A stretch of DNA of 64,000 nucleotides from positions 1-64,000 of the forward strand of contig JALNYZ010000007.1 in assembly GCA_023229575.1 (NCBI GenBank), in the 5' to 3' direction. Below the pieces are notes generated by a model. It had not been told where the DNA came from. It saw only the letters and a program-made list of their open reading frames with translations, and searched no databases. Shown piece after piece: positions 35,158 to 43,228 of this stretch; the stretch's first letter is position 1, and the number at the start of each line of letters is the position of its first letter. This stretch comes from Prolixibacteraceae bacterium. GTDB taxonomy: Bacteria; Bacteroidota; Bacteroidia; Bacteroidales; Prolixibacteraceae. The position numbers and the translations under genes are program-made.

Positions 35158-35199
35158 CTTAATTTAAATAAGGTAGTGAGTTTAAAATTGATTTGGTGA

Positions 35200-35335
35200 A
35201 AGATTTCACGAATTGGGACGAATTCCATTTAAAACAATTACACGAATTTTAACGAATTACACGAACGAATTAATGATGATTTGTGCGAACAACTTCGTTT
35301 TTTTAATGGTAGTATTTTGATCGATGCGATCCCCA
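35200..35335. repeat. CACGAATT repeats and second 67-bp unit
   Basis: Starts with TTTCACGAATTGGGACGAAT. The 67-bp unit (35262-35328) is the downstream partner of 34651-34717. It fills the 231-bp gap between the HAD and DUF2283 genes; the last 60 bp show no feature. Confidence 0.8.
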
Positions 35336-35388
35336 ATAAAATATCGGTGCAAGCTGAGTAATTAGTATTAATTAGTGGAAATTGTTTC

Positions 35389-35583
35389 TTACGCAACTTC
35401 ATAGAGTATGCCTTTCTCTTGCTCCATTTTACTTGAAGCATTCAGAATTTCGATGCCAACTATCTGACCATTTTCTGCATAATCAAGAATGATATCCGGT
35501 TTCTCCTGATCACTTTCTGTAATTTTCTGAGATGACAAACTGATGTATACAATGTCTGTTTCTTTGTCAAATTTGATTTTCAT
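35389..35583 (-). CDS. DUF2283 domain protein
   Basis: A 64-residue protein that matches DUF2283 over its whole length: MKIKFDKETDIVYISL, then IILDYAENGQIVGIEILNAS. The family usually partners a DUF4258 gene, as here, and the pair behaves like a toxin-antitoxin arrangement by gene order; DUF2283 would be the antitoxin. The function is not established. Confidence 0.85.
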   Translation of the reverse strand: MKIKFDKETDIVYISLSSQKITESDQEKPDIILDYAENGQIVGIEILNASSKMEQEKGILYEVA

Positions 35584-35637
35584 TCGTAAATATTATTAGT
35601 AAATTATTAAATTTCAGTAAGTACTCATGGAACTCGC

Positions 35638-35655
35638 ATCCGCCAGCTGGCGGAT
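35638..35655. repeat. 18-bp perfect palindrome, second copy
   Basis: ATCCGCCAGCTGGCGGAT, identical to 874-891. It lies between DUF2283 and DUF4258 genes, 18 bp before the 3' end of the latter. Confidence 0.85.
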
Positions 35656-35673
35656 ATATCGCCTTTTGTGAAA

Positions 35674-35931
35674 TTAGTCTTTGCTCGTTTCATACTTTTC
35701 AATTTTAGATGTTTTGTAAGCAGTCACAACCAAAAAAGGTTCTTTTGAATTGTTGACAAACACTCGGTAAAGATAGGGTTTATCAACTTCCACAATAATT
35801 TTCTGATAAATATCAATATTCCCGACTTTTATTATTAGTTTTTCTTCTGAAAGCAAAATTTCCTCAATTACCTGCACAGAGAGGGATCTTGTCTCTATCT
35901 GTTCTAATGCATGATTTGAAAATTTAAACAT
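35674..35931 (-). CDS. DUF4258 domain protein
   Basis: An 85-residue protein of the DUF4258 family: FSNHALEQIETRSLS (residues 4-18, with the conserved His and Arg), then a strand pair and FLVVTAYKTSKIEKY near the C-terminus. The fold is related to RelE-like RNases by general description, so it is the likely toxin of the pair with DUF2283. A CACGAA repeat and a CCCGATTTTTTATCGGG hairpin (about 36000-36016) lie upstream. Confidence 0.85.
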   Translation of the reverse strand: MFKFSNHALEQIETRSLSVQVIEEILLSEEKLIIKVGNIDIYQKIIVEVDKPYLYRVFVNNSKEPFLVVTAYKTSKIEKYETSKD

Positions 35932-35999
35932 GTATATAATTAAAAGATTTCACGAAACGAAGTTCAGCGCAGCTAATTTAGACAAATGACACAGCCTGT

Positions 36000-36016
36000 C
36001 CCGATTTTTTATCGGG
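36000..36016. terminator. Possible hairpin terminator downstream of wzc
   Basis: CCCGATTTTTTATCGGG forms a stem of CCCGAT/ATCGGG around a T-rich loop. It lies 50 bp downstream of the wzc stop on the minus strand. A related but degraded copy (CCCCGATTTTTTATCG) lies at 39700, so it may just be a dispersed repeat. Confidence 0.45.
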
Positions 36017-36065
36017 GAACCGATTAATTAGCCATTGTGAAGGGAGATGAGCAAAGAGTTTGTAG

Positions 36066-38540
36066 CTAACCGTTCATTCTGTCTTTAAGTCTCTCTATTA
36101 ACCGATTAATCATATTCACAGGACTATGTTGCCTCCAATTCTTTGACAGCGTATTATGCTCTTCATCCTGACCGTAATATCCATACTTGGCGCCGTAACC
36201 ATAACCATAACCATAACCATAACCTAAGCTGTAATGTTTGTAACCATAGCCCCGTGACTGTACATCGTTGATCACGATGGCCACGTTCTGTAGCGTCCCT
36301 TTTTGCGCGATGTCGTTCAGGAAACGAATCTCATTACGGTGGCTGGCATTGAGCCTTAAAATGATCAGGTTGGTGTCGGATAGTTTGCCCGTGATGAATC
36401 CGTCGGTAACCATCGAGAGGGGAGCATTGTCCAATACAATGAAATCGTATTGTTCCTTGAGTAGTTCTATCAAATCATTCCATCTTTGGGTATCCAGCAG
36501 CTCGGCAGGGTTGGGCGGGATAGGGCCTGAGGTGATGGCATAAAGATTTTTGACGACTGTTGGCTGAACACATTCCCGGAGGGTATGGGAATCAATCAGC
36601 AAGGTACTAAGTCCCGCGTCATTGTTCAACATCAACATTTTATCGAGCTTTGGTTTGCGCATATCGCAACCCACGATAACCACCTTTTTGTTATTCATGG
36701 CCAATACCGTGGCCAGGTTCAGGGATACAAAGGATTTACCTTCATTTGGTAAGGTAGAGTGGATCGATATCACCTTTTGCCCGGGAGCGGGCAGCAAAAA
36801 CTGGAGGTTGGTGCGCAGCCCCCGAAAGGACTCTGTGATGCTGGCGCGGGGATAATCCCTGACAGGGAGGTGGCTCTCATGGTGGTTGTGGGCAATCGAT
36901 CCGACGATGTTCAGGCTGGAGCCCTTTTCCACCATGGAGATGTCGGAGATGGAGTCGTCGAAATAATCGGTGAGTACAAACCAGATCAATGGAAGTAGTA
37001 GGCCAAGAATCAGCCCAATCATATAGTTTAGGGTGTTTTTCGGGAACACCATCAGGGATGTTTCTATTCTGGCCTTGTCAATTACATATGCATCCGGTAC
37101 GTTGGATGCCGTTGTTATTTCTGCTTCAGCCCTTTTCTGCAACAAGAAGGTGTACAAGGAACTGTTGATGTCGAACTGACGTTTGATGTTGATAAACTCC
37201 TGTTCGGTCTCAGGAAGGATGGTCATTTGTTTGTCGATAGTGCCGATGCGGTCAATGATGTACCTTTGGGTTATTTCAGTATTGTGGATCAGGTTGTTGA
37301 GATTCTCTTCCAAATTCATACGGATCATCTCTAACTCTTTGTCGAGGATCATCAGACCAGGGTTTTTTTCTTTGACATTAAATAAGAGGACTTCGCGCTT
37401 TTGGTACAATTCTCCCAGCTTAATGATGGCTGCACCAAGTGACGGGTCTTGTATTCCGACCACAGATGGGGATACCATCTTTTTGATCCGAACAGGGTCG
37501 TTAAGGTATTTTTTTGTGTTACGGTAATATTCCAGTTGCATGTCAATCACTGTCTTCTCTTGTTCCACTTGTTTGACTTTTTCAGCGATGATTGAGGCCT
37601 CTTTGCTTATATCCATCATCCGGTTGCGTGATTTAAAGTCGGTAAAGCTTTGCCCGGATTTGTTTAAAGATTCGGTAATCCCTGAAAGTTGTGAATCGAT
37701 GAATTCAACGGTATTTTTGGATATCTGGTTTTTCTGGTTCAAACCAAATTGGATAAAAACACGGTTCAATTCGTTGAGATAATCGGATGCTTTTTCTGCA
37801 ACAGTCCCCTTTAGCTCGAGTTTAATGATGTCGGACTGTTTCGAGGATGGTGCAGCACTTAATCCTGCTACGTAGGCCAATGTTAAGGAATTGAGGTTGT
37901 TGAATTTAAAATAATATTGATCTTCAAGTTCAATTTCACGCTTTTTAAGCAAGGTGAAATGAAACTGAGGTTGACTGATTGCTTCTCCGTAGTGTCCTTC
38001 CTGATCGAGTGTAAACTCCTGCTGTGTTCCGTTTAGTGTTGTCTCACCGGAGGCACTTATTTTAAAGGTTTCTTTGGTAAGGGGAGTGATGCTAATTTTA
38101 ACGCCGGTAAGGTTGGTTTTTTCTTCGCTGAAGAGTACCTGAAAGGGTTCCTGTTTGTATAGCTCCAGGTCAATGAATATTCCTTTTTTGAACCAGGCTA
38201 CTCCCAGATTTAAATTGTTAACAACTTGATTATTAATACTATATGATTTATATATACCTATATGGTTCTCCAATTTTGTTGATCCTCCCATGTTGATACC
38301 TTCGAACATTTTTTCGAGGCCAACTCCGCTGTTTCTCACCTCTGTGATCAGTACGCTGCTGGATAACTGGTATACCGGGTTCTGGTATTTGGTGTAGATA
38401 TATGCCAATGAGCTACCTGCAAAGCCAAAGAGTACAAACCAATACCATTTGCCAAGAAATTTAAACAGTAGTTCTTTGATATCAATGAGTTCTTCGGTGT
38501 CGTTGAAATTGGTGTTATTATTATATTCTTTTGATTGCAT
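36066..38540 (-). CDS. wzc: Polysaccharide co-polymerase and tyrosine autokinase
   Basis: 824 residues from the ATG at 38538-38540 (MQSKEYNNNTNFNDTEEL); the longer frame to 38597 adds 19 poorly convincing residues. Wzz domain with a first membrane helix near residues 30-50, long periplasmic coiled coil (about 250-470), a second helix near 500, then the BY-kinase domain with Walker A STLPNEGKSFVSLNLA, Walker A' VGCDMRKPKLDK and Walker B FIVLDNAPL. The C-terminal tail contains GYGYGYGYGYG and more tyrosines, the usual autophosphorylation cluster. It lies downstream of wza and controls chain length and export. Confidence 0.93.
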   Translation of the reverse strand: MQSKEYNNNTNFNDTEELIDIKELLFKFLGKWYWFVLFGFAGSSLAYIYTKYQNPVYQLSSSVLITEVRNSGVGLEKMFEGINMGGSTKLENHIGIYKSYSINNQVVNNLNLGVAWFKKGIFIDLELYKQEPFQVLFSEEKTNLTGVKISITPLTKETFKISASGETTLNGTQQEFTLDQEGHYGEAISQPQFHFTLLKKREIELEDQYYFKFNNLNSLTLAYVAGLSAAPSSKQSDIIKLELKGTVAEKASDYLNELNRVFIQFGLNQKNQISKNTVEFIDSQLSGITESLNKSGQSFTDFKSRNRMMDISKEASIIAEKVKQVEQEKTVIDMQLEYYRNTKKYLNDPVRIKKMVSPSVVGIQDPSLGAAIIKLGELYQKREVLLFNVKEKNPGLMILDKELEMIRMNLEENLNNLIHNTEITQRYIIDRIGTIDKQMTILPETEQEFINIKRQFDINSSLYTFLLQKRAEAEITTASNVPDAYVIDKARIETSLMVFPKNTLNYMIGLILGLLLPLIWFVLTDYFDDSISDISMVEKGSSLNIVGSIAHNHHESHLPVRDYPRASITESFRGLRTNLQFLLPAPGQKVISIHSTLPNEGKSFVSLNLATVLAMNNKKVVIVGCDMRKPKLDKMLMLNNDAGLSTLLIDSHTLRECVQPTVVKNLYAITSGPIPPNPAELLDTQRWNDLIELLKEQYDFIVLDNAPLSMVTDGFITGKLSDTNLIILRLNASHRNEIRFLNDIAQKGTLQNVAIVINDVQSRGYGYKHYSLGYGYGYGYGYGAKYGYYGQDEEHNTLSKNWRQHSPVNMINRLIERLKDRMNG
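36195..36224. repeat. Hexanucleotide repeat coding the Wzc Tyr tail
   Basis: About five copies of ATAACC (reverse complement GGTTAT) coding alternating Gly-Tyr. Six is a multiple of three, so copy-number change alters the number of tyrosines without a frameshift. Confidence 0.8.
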
Positions 38541-38675
38541 AAGAGCAAATTTGATTGGTGAGTGAAATGGAGAAAGTAGAGAAGAGTTAACTCGCAATGA
38601 TTTGGATTTGTGATTTATATGAGATATTTAGTCTACTGGAACCTGTATTTTTTTTGATGATGTTCCCAAATATTA

Positions 38676-39461
38676 CTAGAATCTGAAGAATTGCATGATT
38701 ACAAGGAGGGTTGTTATAGAGGACAACAGCAAGGAGTAAGTGGTTGCATTGAGGGAGATATTTTTGTTTTTATCAGGACCGGCATATACCAGGTCATCCG
38801 GTTGGAGGTAGAAGGCCTCAGAGGTTAGCAATTTCTCTGAGGACAAGTCAAGTTTAAAACTCTTGTAACCAGCAGGAGTTGGCCGGATGACCATAATTTG
38901 GTTGAGTTTGCTGTAATCAGTCACCCCACCGGCCCTGCTGATGGCTTCAAGAACTGTGAAGTTGTTGTTGTAGTTGTAGATGACTCCGGGTGAACGAAAC
39001 TCGCCAAGCATCGTGATTTTAAAGCTCATAAGCTTTACCTGCACAATATAATCTTTTAAGTATTCTTCTGCTTTTTTATGGATGGCATCCTGAGCTTCCG
39101 ATACAGTAAAGCCCTCTACTTTAATCTTTCCCAAGATGGGAAGTGTGATCTCTCCTTTTTGATCAACAATATTTCCATTAATAAATTGATTGGACGGGTC
39201 GGAAAAGGATTGTTGTTGGTTACCCAAATATGCTGTTGATACTGGATTTTGACTGAAAAGATTGTTCACCTCTGCATTTTGTGTAACAATCTTTACATAG
39301 AGGTTGTCGTTTTCTTTGATTCTGTATTCGGCCGGTTTTTTTGGAAGATGATCTTGCAACTCCTGGTCGGACATGTCTTTGAGGTAGGTAAGATCTTTGC
39401 TGGTCTTGCAGGAGAAGAGAGCTATTGCGAGAAGGATTAGGAAAAATGATTTTCTGGGCAT
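38676..39461 (-). CDS. wza: Outer-membrane polysaccharide export lipoprotein
   Basis: A 261-residue Wza-like protein. Signal peptide FFLILLAIALFSC with lipobox Cys at about 18; polysaccharide export domain (YRIKENDNLYVKIVTQN near 46-62; ITLPILGKIKVEGFTVSEA) and a SLBB domain (FKITMLGEFRSPGVI, VLEAISRAGGVTDYS). The C-terminal hydrophobic helix (YSLLLSSITTLLVIMQFF) would span the outer membrane. It precedes wzc by 135 bp. Length is shorter than E. coli Wza but usual for Bacteroidota. Confidence 0.92.
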   Translation of the reverse strand: MPRKSFFLILLAIALFSCKTSKDLTYLKDMSDQELQDHLPKKPAEYRIKENDNLYVKIVTQNAEVNNLFSQNPVSTAYLGNQQQSFSDPSNQFINGNIVDQKGEITLPILGKIKVEGFTVSEAQDAIHKKAEEYLKDYIVQVKLMSFKITMLGEFRSPGVIYNYNNNFTVLEAISRAGGVTDYSKLNQIMVIRPTPAGYKSFKLDLSSEKLLTSEAFYLQPDDLVYAGPDKNKNISLNATTYSLLLSSITTLLVIMQFFRF

Positions 39462-39522
39462 AGTATTTTATTTATTTCACGAATTAATACGAATTTCACG
39501 AACTGGATAATACAGGTTATAA

Positions 39523-39660
39523 TTAAGAAAAATCATGGATAGAGAGTCCTGATTGCCTGACGATGGATCGGAAAGTTCCAACAGGAATCTCTTTCCTGGG
39601 TGAAGGTATAATTACGGTATGTCCTTCTTTGTAATATTTTTGGTGACTGCCTCTCTTGAA
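39523..39660 (-). pseudogene. 5'-truncated hicA relic
   Basis: Reading the minus strand from 39660 gives FKRGSHQKYYKEGHTVIIPS, then PRKEIPVGTFRSIVRQSGLS and a stop at 39523-39525. This is nearly identical to residues 22 onward of the intact HicA at 47226-47429. The missing first part has been replaced by a CACGAATT repeat (39661-39690). No hicB remains upstream. It shows that the repeats border decayed TA genes. Confidence 0.82.
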
Positions 39661-39741
39661 AACGAATTTCACGAATTAAAGACTAATTACACAGCTTGCC
39701 CCGATTTTTTATCGTAGGACTTTAGGATCAGCATTTGAAGC

Positions 39742-40374
39742 TTATTTTAATCCTAATTCTCCGAAGATATCGGTTGCCTTGTCGATCAGGAAGTCTTTGA
39801 TTTCATCGCCAGGGATTGGTTGAACCAGGTATTCCACGGGTTCGGAGTAGTCGATGTCATCAAAATAACTGAGTTGAGCCCTGAAAAGTTTTTCTGAAAA
39901 TAGTTGTCCGAAAATTTCTGTTGCCCGCTTAGAAATTTGAGATATGGTAAAATGATCTTTGAGGATAAAGTACAGGTCTACATAGTCCTTCCATTTAGAT
40001 CTTCGGCCCAGCGCATAAGCCTTCATAGCTGCCAGATCAAGGAGATTTGGCAGTCGTAAGATATCCTCCAGTTTTTCTGCAGCGTTTATTGTAAACGGGT
40101 ATTGATAGAAGGTGAATTTCACCTCGTTAATGTTTACATTCAATTGTTCTGTTACCCTTCTGGTAACAGTAAACGGGTAGTCAAAATCTGAGATCGTTTG
40201 AAGGATGCTTTTGGGTTTTATCGGATTCAATTTAAAAAGGTCGAAATCAATGGATCTCCTATGGCCTAGATACAGGGCAATAGCTGTTCCTCCAACCAGG
40301 TAAAATTCTTTTTTGAACTGTTTGACAAGCGGTAGGATTTGAACCTGATTAGAATTAAATATTTGAATGTGCAT
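39742..40374 (-). CDS. AbiEii/AbiGii-type nucleotidyltransferase toxin
   Basis: A 210-residue nucleotidyltransferase of the AbiEii group. YLVGGTAIALYLGHRRSIDFDLF (about 26-48) has the GG[S/T]A motif and the D-x-D catalytic pair (one 20-residue part of this is GGTAIALYLGHRRSIDFDL). DLAAMKAYALGRRSKWKDYVD near 113-133 matches the family helix. Such proteins act as type IV toxins or phage abortive-infection effectors. The start overlaps the partner gene by 20 bp. Confidence 0.85.
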   Translation of the reverse strand: MHIQIFNSNQVQILPLVKQFKKEFYLVGGTAIALYLGHRRSIDFDLFKLNPIKPKSILQTISDFDYPFTVTRRVTEQLNVNINEVKFTFYQYPFTINAAEKLEDILRLPNLLDLAAMKAYALGRRSKWKDYVDLYFILKDHFTISQISKRATEIFGQLFSEKLFRAQLSYFDDIDYSEPVEYLVQPIPGDEIKDFLIDKATDIFGELGLK

Positions 40375-40636
40375 AGCGCTGCATCAAAATGGAAAAGAAA
40401 TTATAGATTTCAGGGTAATAGTTCAGTTTTTTTCTGCCTTGCAGATCAGAGAATATCTCAGACAGACGTTCAGTCCCAATGATTTTTATAAGATTTCTAA
40501 CATCATTCATATCGCCATAATTCAGAATAGTTTCAACCAGAAACTCATTGCTGATTACCTCTTTTTGATCTTCCGGTGTGTACCAGAAGAGATGGCTGTG
40601 CTGGCGGATAAATTCTTTTATTTCGGGACTATTCAT
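40355..40636 (-). CDS. Putative partner (antitoxin) of the AbiEii-like protein
   Basis: 93 residues from the ATG at 40634-40636 (MNSPEIKEFIRQHSHLFWY). All-helical, with WYTPEDQKEVISNEFLVE and a C-terminal FSILMQRYAHSN. It always seems to precede the nucleotidyltransferase in this arrangement; it is shorter than classical AbiEi. It is the likely antitoxin, by order and overlap only. Confidence 0.65.
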   Translation of the reverse strand: MNSPEIKEFIRQHSHLFWYTPEDQKEVISNEFLVETILNYGDMNDVRNLIKIIGTERLSEIFSDLQGRKKLNYYPEIYNFFSILMQRYAHSNI

Positions 40637-40639
40637 TAG

Positions 40640-40935
40640 GGAAGATTTCACGAATTATTACGAATTACACGAATTAAGACGAATTACACGAATTTTTGGC
40701 GGATGACACAGCTTACCCCAGCTGGTGCGATTTGCAATCCGTGCCCTTTAAAAATTTATATTTTCGTCTTATTATTAGCAAATTACATGCGTTTATTAGT
40801 TAATTTTATAAAGATGCTTGGACTCGAAGAAACGCGAAGCCGCTGGTCGAAGGTTCCTCCATTTTTTCACGGCTCCGCCCTCTCAGTCACATCCTTTTTA
40901 CGGTATGTGGCCTAATGGTTAATAGAAAAACGATG
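40640..40935. other. Intergenic, CACGAATT repeats and no gene
   Basis: CACGAATT units lie at 40646-40697, then ACACAGCTTACCCCAGCTGG. GGCTCCGCCCTCTCAGTCAC at 40871-40890 recurs in diverged form at 48044-48061. The rest shows no gene or promoter that I can support. Confidence 0.6.
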
Positions 40936-40961
40936 TTTGCCGCGGAGCGGAACGCGGCAAA
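40936..40961 (-). terminator. Hairpin after the wHTH-nucleotidyltransferase gene
   Basis: TTTGCCGCG (40936-40944) pairs exactly with CGCGGCAAA (40953-40961), a 9-bp GC-rich stem with an 8-base loop. It is 8 bp after the stop of the minus-strand gene at 40970, and a run of T (GTTTTTC on the minus strand) follows. A factor-independent terminator is likely. Confidence 0.65.
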
Positions 40962-40969
40962 GTTTTATT

Positions 40970-41509
40970 TTAGTTGCTCTGTTCCCACAATAGCAGCAGG
41001 TTTTCTTGTCCTACGCTTGCCTGGTGGAGGTCGAATTGGCCAGCGGTCATCCGACGGTAGAGAATTTGTTTTTTGATCAGTTGTATGGCTTTTGCAATAA
41101 GGCTTTCCAGGTAGGCTATATCCACGTTTCCACCTACCAGGAGTATTTCAATGGCCTGACTTTCCTGTCCGCGGGCATACGCCCCGGTCAGGTAAACTTT
41201 CTCCACATCACCCAATTTCCCGATGACCTGTTCTGTCAATTGGTCGATACCGGTGTGTTTGAGCAACAGGTTTTGTATTTCGGGGAACAAAGGATGGGAG
41301 GTGTTGGCGGAGAATACCTTGCGGTTGCTTTCGTTGTGAGAGATCAGCAAGCCTGCCTGCTCGAAACGGTTCAATTCGAGCCGGATGCCGTTGGTCGATT
41401 CGCCGAATTCGCTTTCCAATCCGCGCAGGTAGGACTTTGTGCTGGTGTTCAGGAAGAACTTCAGCAAAAGTTTAACCCGGGTTTTGGATGTAATCAGGCT
41501 CTCGATCAT
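40970..41509 (-). CDS. Winged-helix plus degenerate nucleotidyltransferase protein
   Basis: A 179-residue two-domain protein. Residues 1-75 look like a winged-helix domain (TSKTRVKLLLKFFLN, then NGIRLELNRFEQAGLL). Residues 100-179 look like a minimal nucleotidyltransferase (KVYLTGAYARGQES). The usual S-D-I-D-L catalytic pair is replaced by A-I-E-I-L, so it may be inactive and act as a sensor. This architecture often occurs near Gfo/Idh and wbp genes in Bacteroidota capsule loci, which suggests a regulator; target unknown. Confidence 0.75.
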   Translation of the reverse strand: MIESLITSKTRVKLLLKFFLNTSTKSYLRGLESEFGESTNGIRLELNRFEQAGLLISHNESNRKVFSANTSHPLFPEIQNLLLKHTGIDQLTEQVIGKLGDVEKVYLTGAYARGQESQAIEILLVGGNVDIAYLESLIAKAIQLIKKQILYRRMTAGQFDLHQASVGQENLLLLWEQSN

Positions 41510-41603
41510 GGCTGTCAGGTATATCGAGTAACAAATTTACTCTTTTTTTTTCAAAAAAGTACGAATTTCACGAATTTGGACGAATTATACGAATGGAGGG
41601 TGT

Positions 41604-42695
41604 TTAGTTTCTGGTTTTGAAGGGATGTGCAGTAACCGGTAATGCTGCAAAAGGGTGATAATCGCCTTGTAACCCGATAGGTTGTGCATGCCTAATGGTA
41701 TGCACGAGGTTGATGGAGGTGCGGGCTTCGCTGAGCCGGAAGCCATTGCCGGCAAGGATTTGCCTGTAGCTTTCGGTATGCAGGTCAGTAAAACCATCGC
41801 TGAATTCAATCTCTTCGCCGTTCATTTTCATGGAGCGGAAGGTGCGCTTGCCCGATGCTTTGATATCCTCGGGCAAAGTATCGTAATTGATGCTCAGGAA
41901 ATAGCGAACCCGGGCTTTTTTGAACAGGAGGTATCCGGAGACGCGATCGTGGGATGAGACATGAACAATATTTTCTTCCACTTCACCGAAAACCCAGGCC
42001 AGCATGTCGTAAAAGTGAACCCCGATGTTGGTGGCCACACCTCCGCTTCTGGAAACATCCCCTTTCCAACTGGTGTAGTACCAGTTTCCCCTTGCGGTAA
42101 TGTAGGTCAGATCTATATCGTAGATTTTGTTTGAATTTAACCACAAAGGACGCGAAGGTTCGCACGAAGGATCACAAAGGTTTTGGAAGTCAGTCGCCCC
42201 CTCGCCCCCCCTTCGACTACGCTCAGGGACCGAAAACCCCTTCGCCCCCTCGTTATCCAGACCTTCTACTCTCCGCTTCAGCTCAACAATAGCCGGGTGC
42301 AACCTCAGTTGAAATATATTAAAAACCTGCCGGCCAGACTCCTGCTCCAATCGCTCCAGGGCATCGATGTTCCAGGGATTCAGTACCAGTGGTTTTTCGC
42401 AGATTACGTTGGCCCCGATACGCAGGCCGAAACGGACATGGGCATCGTGGAGGTAGTTGGGGGAGCAGACGGTCACATAATCGATACGATCGGGGGTCTC
42501 TTTCAGCCTTTCCGCATGCCTGTCGAAGCGCTCAAATTCGGTAAAGAAGGCGCAGTCGGGGAAATAGCTGTCGAGTATACCCACCGAATCGAAGGGATCG
42601 AGGGCCGCAACCAGCCTGTTGCCCGTCTCTTTGATGGCTTTCAGGTGGCGGGGTGCTATGAAGCCGGCGACACCAATTAATGCAAAGTTTTGCAT
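41604..42695 (-). CDS. wbpB: UDP-GlcNAcA 3-dehydrogenase (WbpB/WlbA) with in-frame insert
   Basis: 363 residues from the ATG at 42693-42695 (MQNFALIGVAGFIAPRHLKA); the frame to 42722 adds nine residues read from a CACGAATT repeat. Gfo/Idh/MocA fold with GVAGFIAPRHL (NAD loop), AALDPFDSVGILDSYFP, CEKPLVLNP and the C-terminal WKGDVSRSGGVATNIGVHF, all diagnostic for WbpB/WlbA. It oxidises C3 of UDP-GlcNAcA for WbpE. Residues about 144-189 (RSRRGGEGATDFQNL and more) are foreign and come from two repeats. Without them the length is about 317, the family norm. Confidence 0.92.
   Translation of the reverse strand: MQNFALIGVAGFIAPRHLKAIKETGNRLVAALDPFDSVGILDSYFPDCAFFTEFERFDRHAERLKETPDRIDYVTVCSPNYLHDAHVRFGLRIGANVICEKPLVLNPWNIDALERLEQESGRQVFNIFQLRLHPAIVELKRRVEGLDNEGAKGFSVPERSRRGGEGATDFQNLCDPSCEPSRPLWLNSNKIYDIDLTYITARGNWYYTSWKGDVSRSGGVATNIGVHFYDMLAWVFGEVEENIVHVSSHDRVSGYLLFKKARVRYFLSINYDTLPEDIKASGKRTFRSMKMNGEEIEFSDGFTDLHTESYRQILAGNGFRLSEARTSINLVHTIRHAQPIGLQGDYHPFAALPVTAHPFKTRN
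42129..42266. repeat. Composite repeat insertion inside wbpB
   Basis: Two families sit side by side in frame: ACCACAAAGGACGCGAAGG at 42140 (relative of AACACAAAGGGCACCAAGG at 45604) and CCCTTCGACTACGCTCAGGG at 42209, with a CGCCCCCTCGCCCCC tract between. The encoded peptide contains VPERSRRGGEG and NLCDPSCEPSRPLWL. It falls between the helix ending ELKRRVE and the strand IYDIDLTYI, a probable surface loop. Confidence 0.85.
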
Positions 42696-42764
42696 ACGAA
42701 TTTCATTAATAGACAATTTCACGAATTGAGACGAATTACACGAACGGCAGGCAACATTTGTCCT

Positions 42765-43139
42765 TCAATTTATGATTCGTTTGTAAGTGAGGGAGGGAGT
42801 GCCGAAGTTGATAAGTAATCCTAACCTGAAGCGGGTCGCTTTCACGTTATTCAGGGTCTGCTTACAGTCAGAATCGATAGTATATTTTGTTGCTTTTAGT
42901 TCTAGAATGATTGCATCATAACAGACAAAGTCGGCTATGAAATATTTTTTCATTTTCGTGTCATCATAGAACACTGGTAGTCTCTTCTCTTTTTGGTATG
43001 GAATTTCAGTCCTGTTGAATTCTATTTCCAAGGCCTCAGCGTATACACTTTCCAAAAATCCTGATCCTAGTTTCTTGTGGACTTCAAGACAAGCTCCGAT
43101 AATCTTATAGCTTTCTTCCTTGTAAATTAGCTCCGCCAT
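42765..43139 (-). CDS. GxxExxY protein
   Basis: 124 residues from the ATG at 43137-43139 (MAELIYKEESYKIIGACLEV); the extension to 43172 is repeat-derived. It contains the name-giving LGSGFLESVYAEAL (G-x2-E-x2-Y) and a PD-(D/E)xK-like YFIADFVCYDAIILELKA with D, E and K. Related to restriction-endonuclease-fold proteins; the function of the family is unknown. Such genes are often scattered in repeat-rich spots like this one. Confidence 0.88.
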   Translation of the reverse strand: MAELIYKEESYKIIGACLEVHKKLGSGFLESVYAEALEIEFNRTEIPYQKEKRLPVFYDDTKMKKYFIADFVCYDAIILELKATKYTIDSDCKQTLNNVKATRFRLGLLINFGTPSLTYKRIIN

Positions 43140-43228
43140 TTGTTTAATTTCAGGAGTTGAGACGAATTTCACGAACGCTTACCACTAAAGTTGCGATAAT
43201 TATTGATTACATGGTTCGTGTAATTAGT

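Noticed and set aside
32083..35335. CACGAATT arrays as a CRISPR array
   Set aside because: Units are short, irregularly spaced, degenerate and scattered over 20 kb, with no constant spacer length.
32274..35931. A phage-defence island of a known type
   Set aside because: Only small TA-like pairs and a HAD gene are present; no restriction, CBASS, Thoeris, Gabija or similar core genes were found.
40700..40935. A tRNA-like or small RNA gene
   Set aside because: No cloverleaf or T-loop consensus could be built; the segment is AT-rich with a repeat fragment only.
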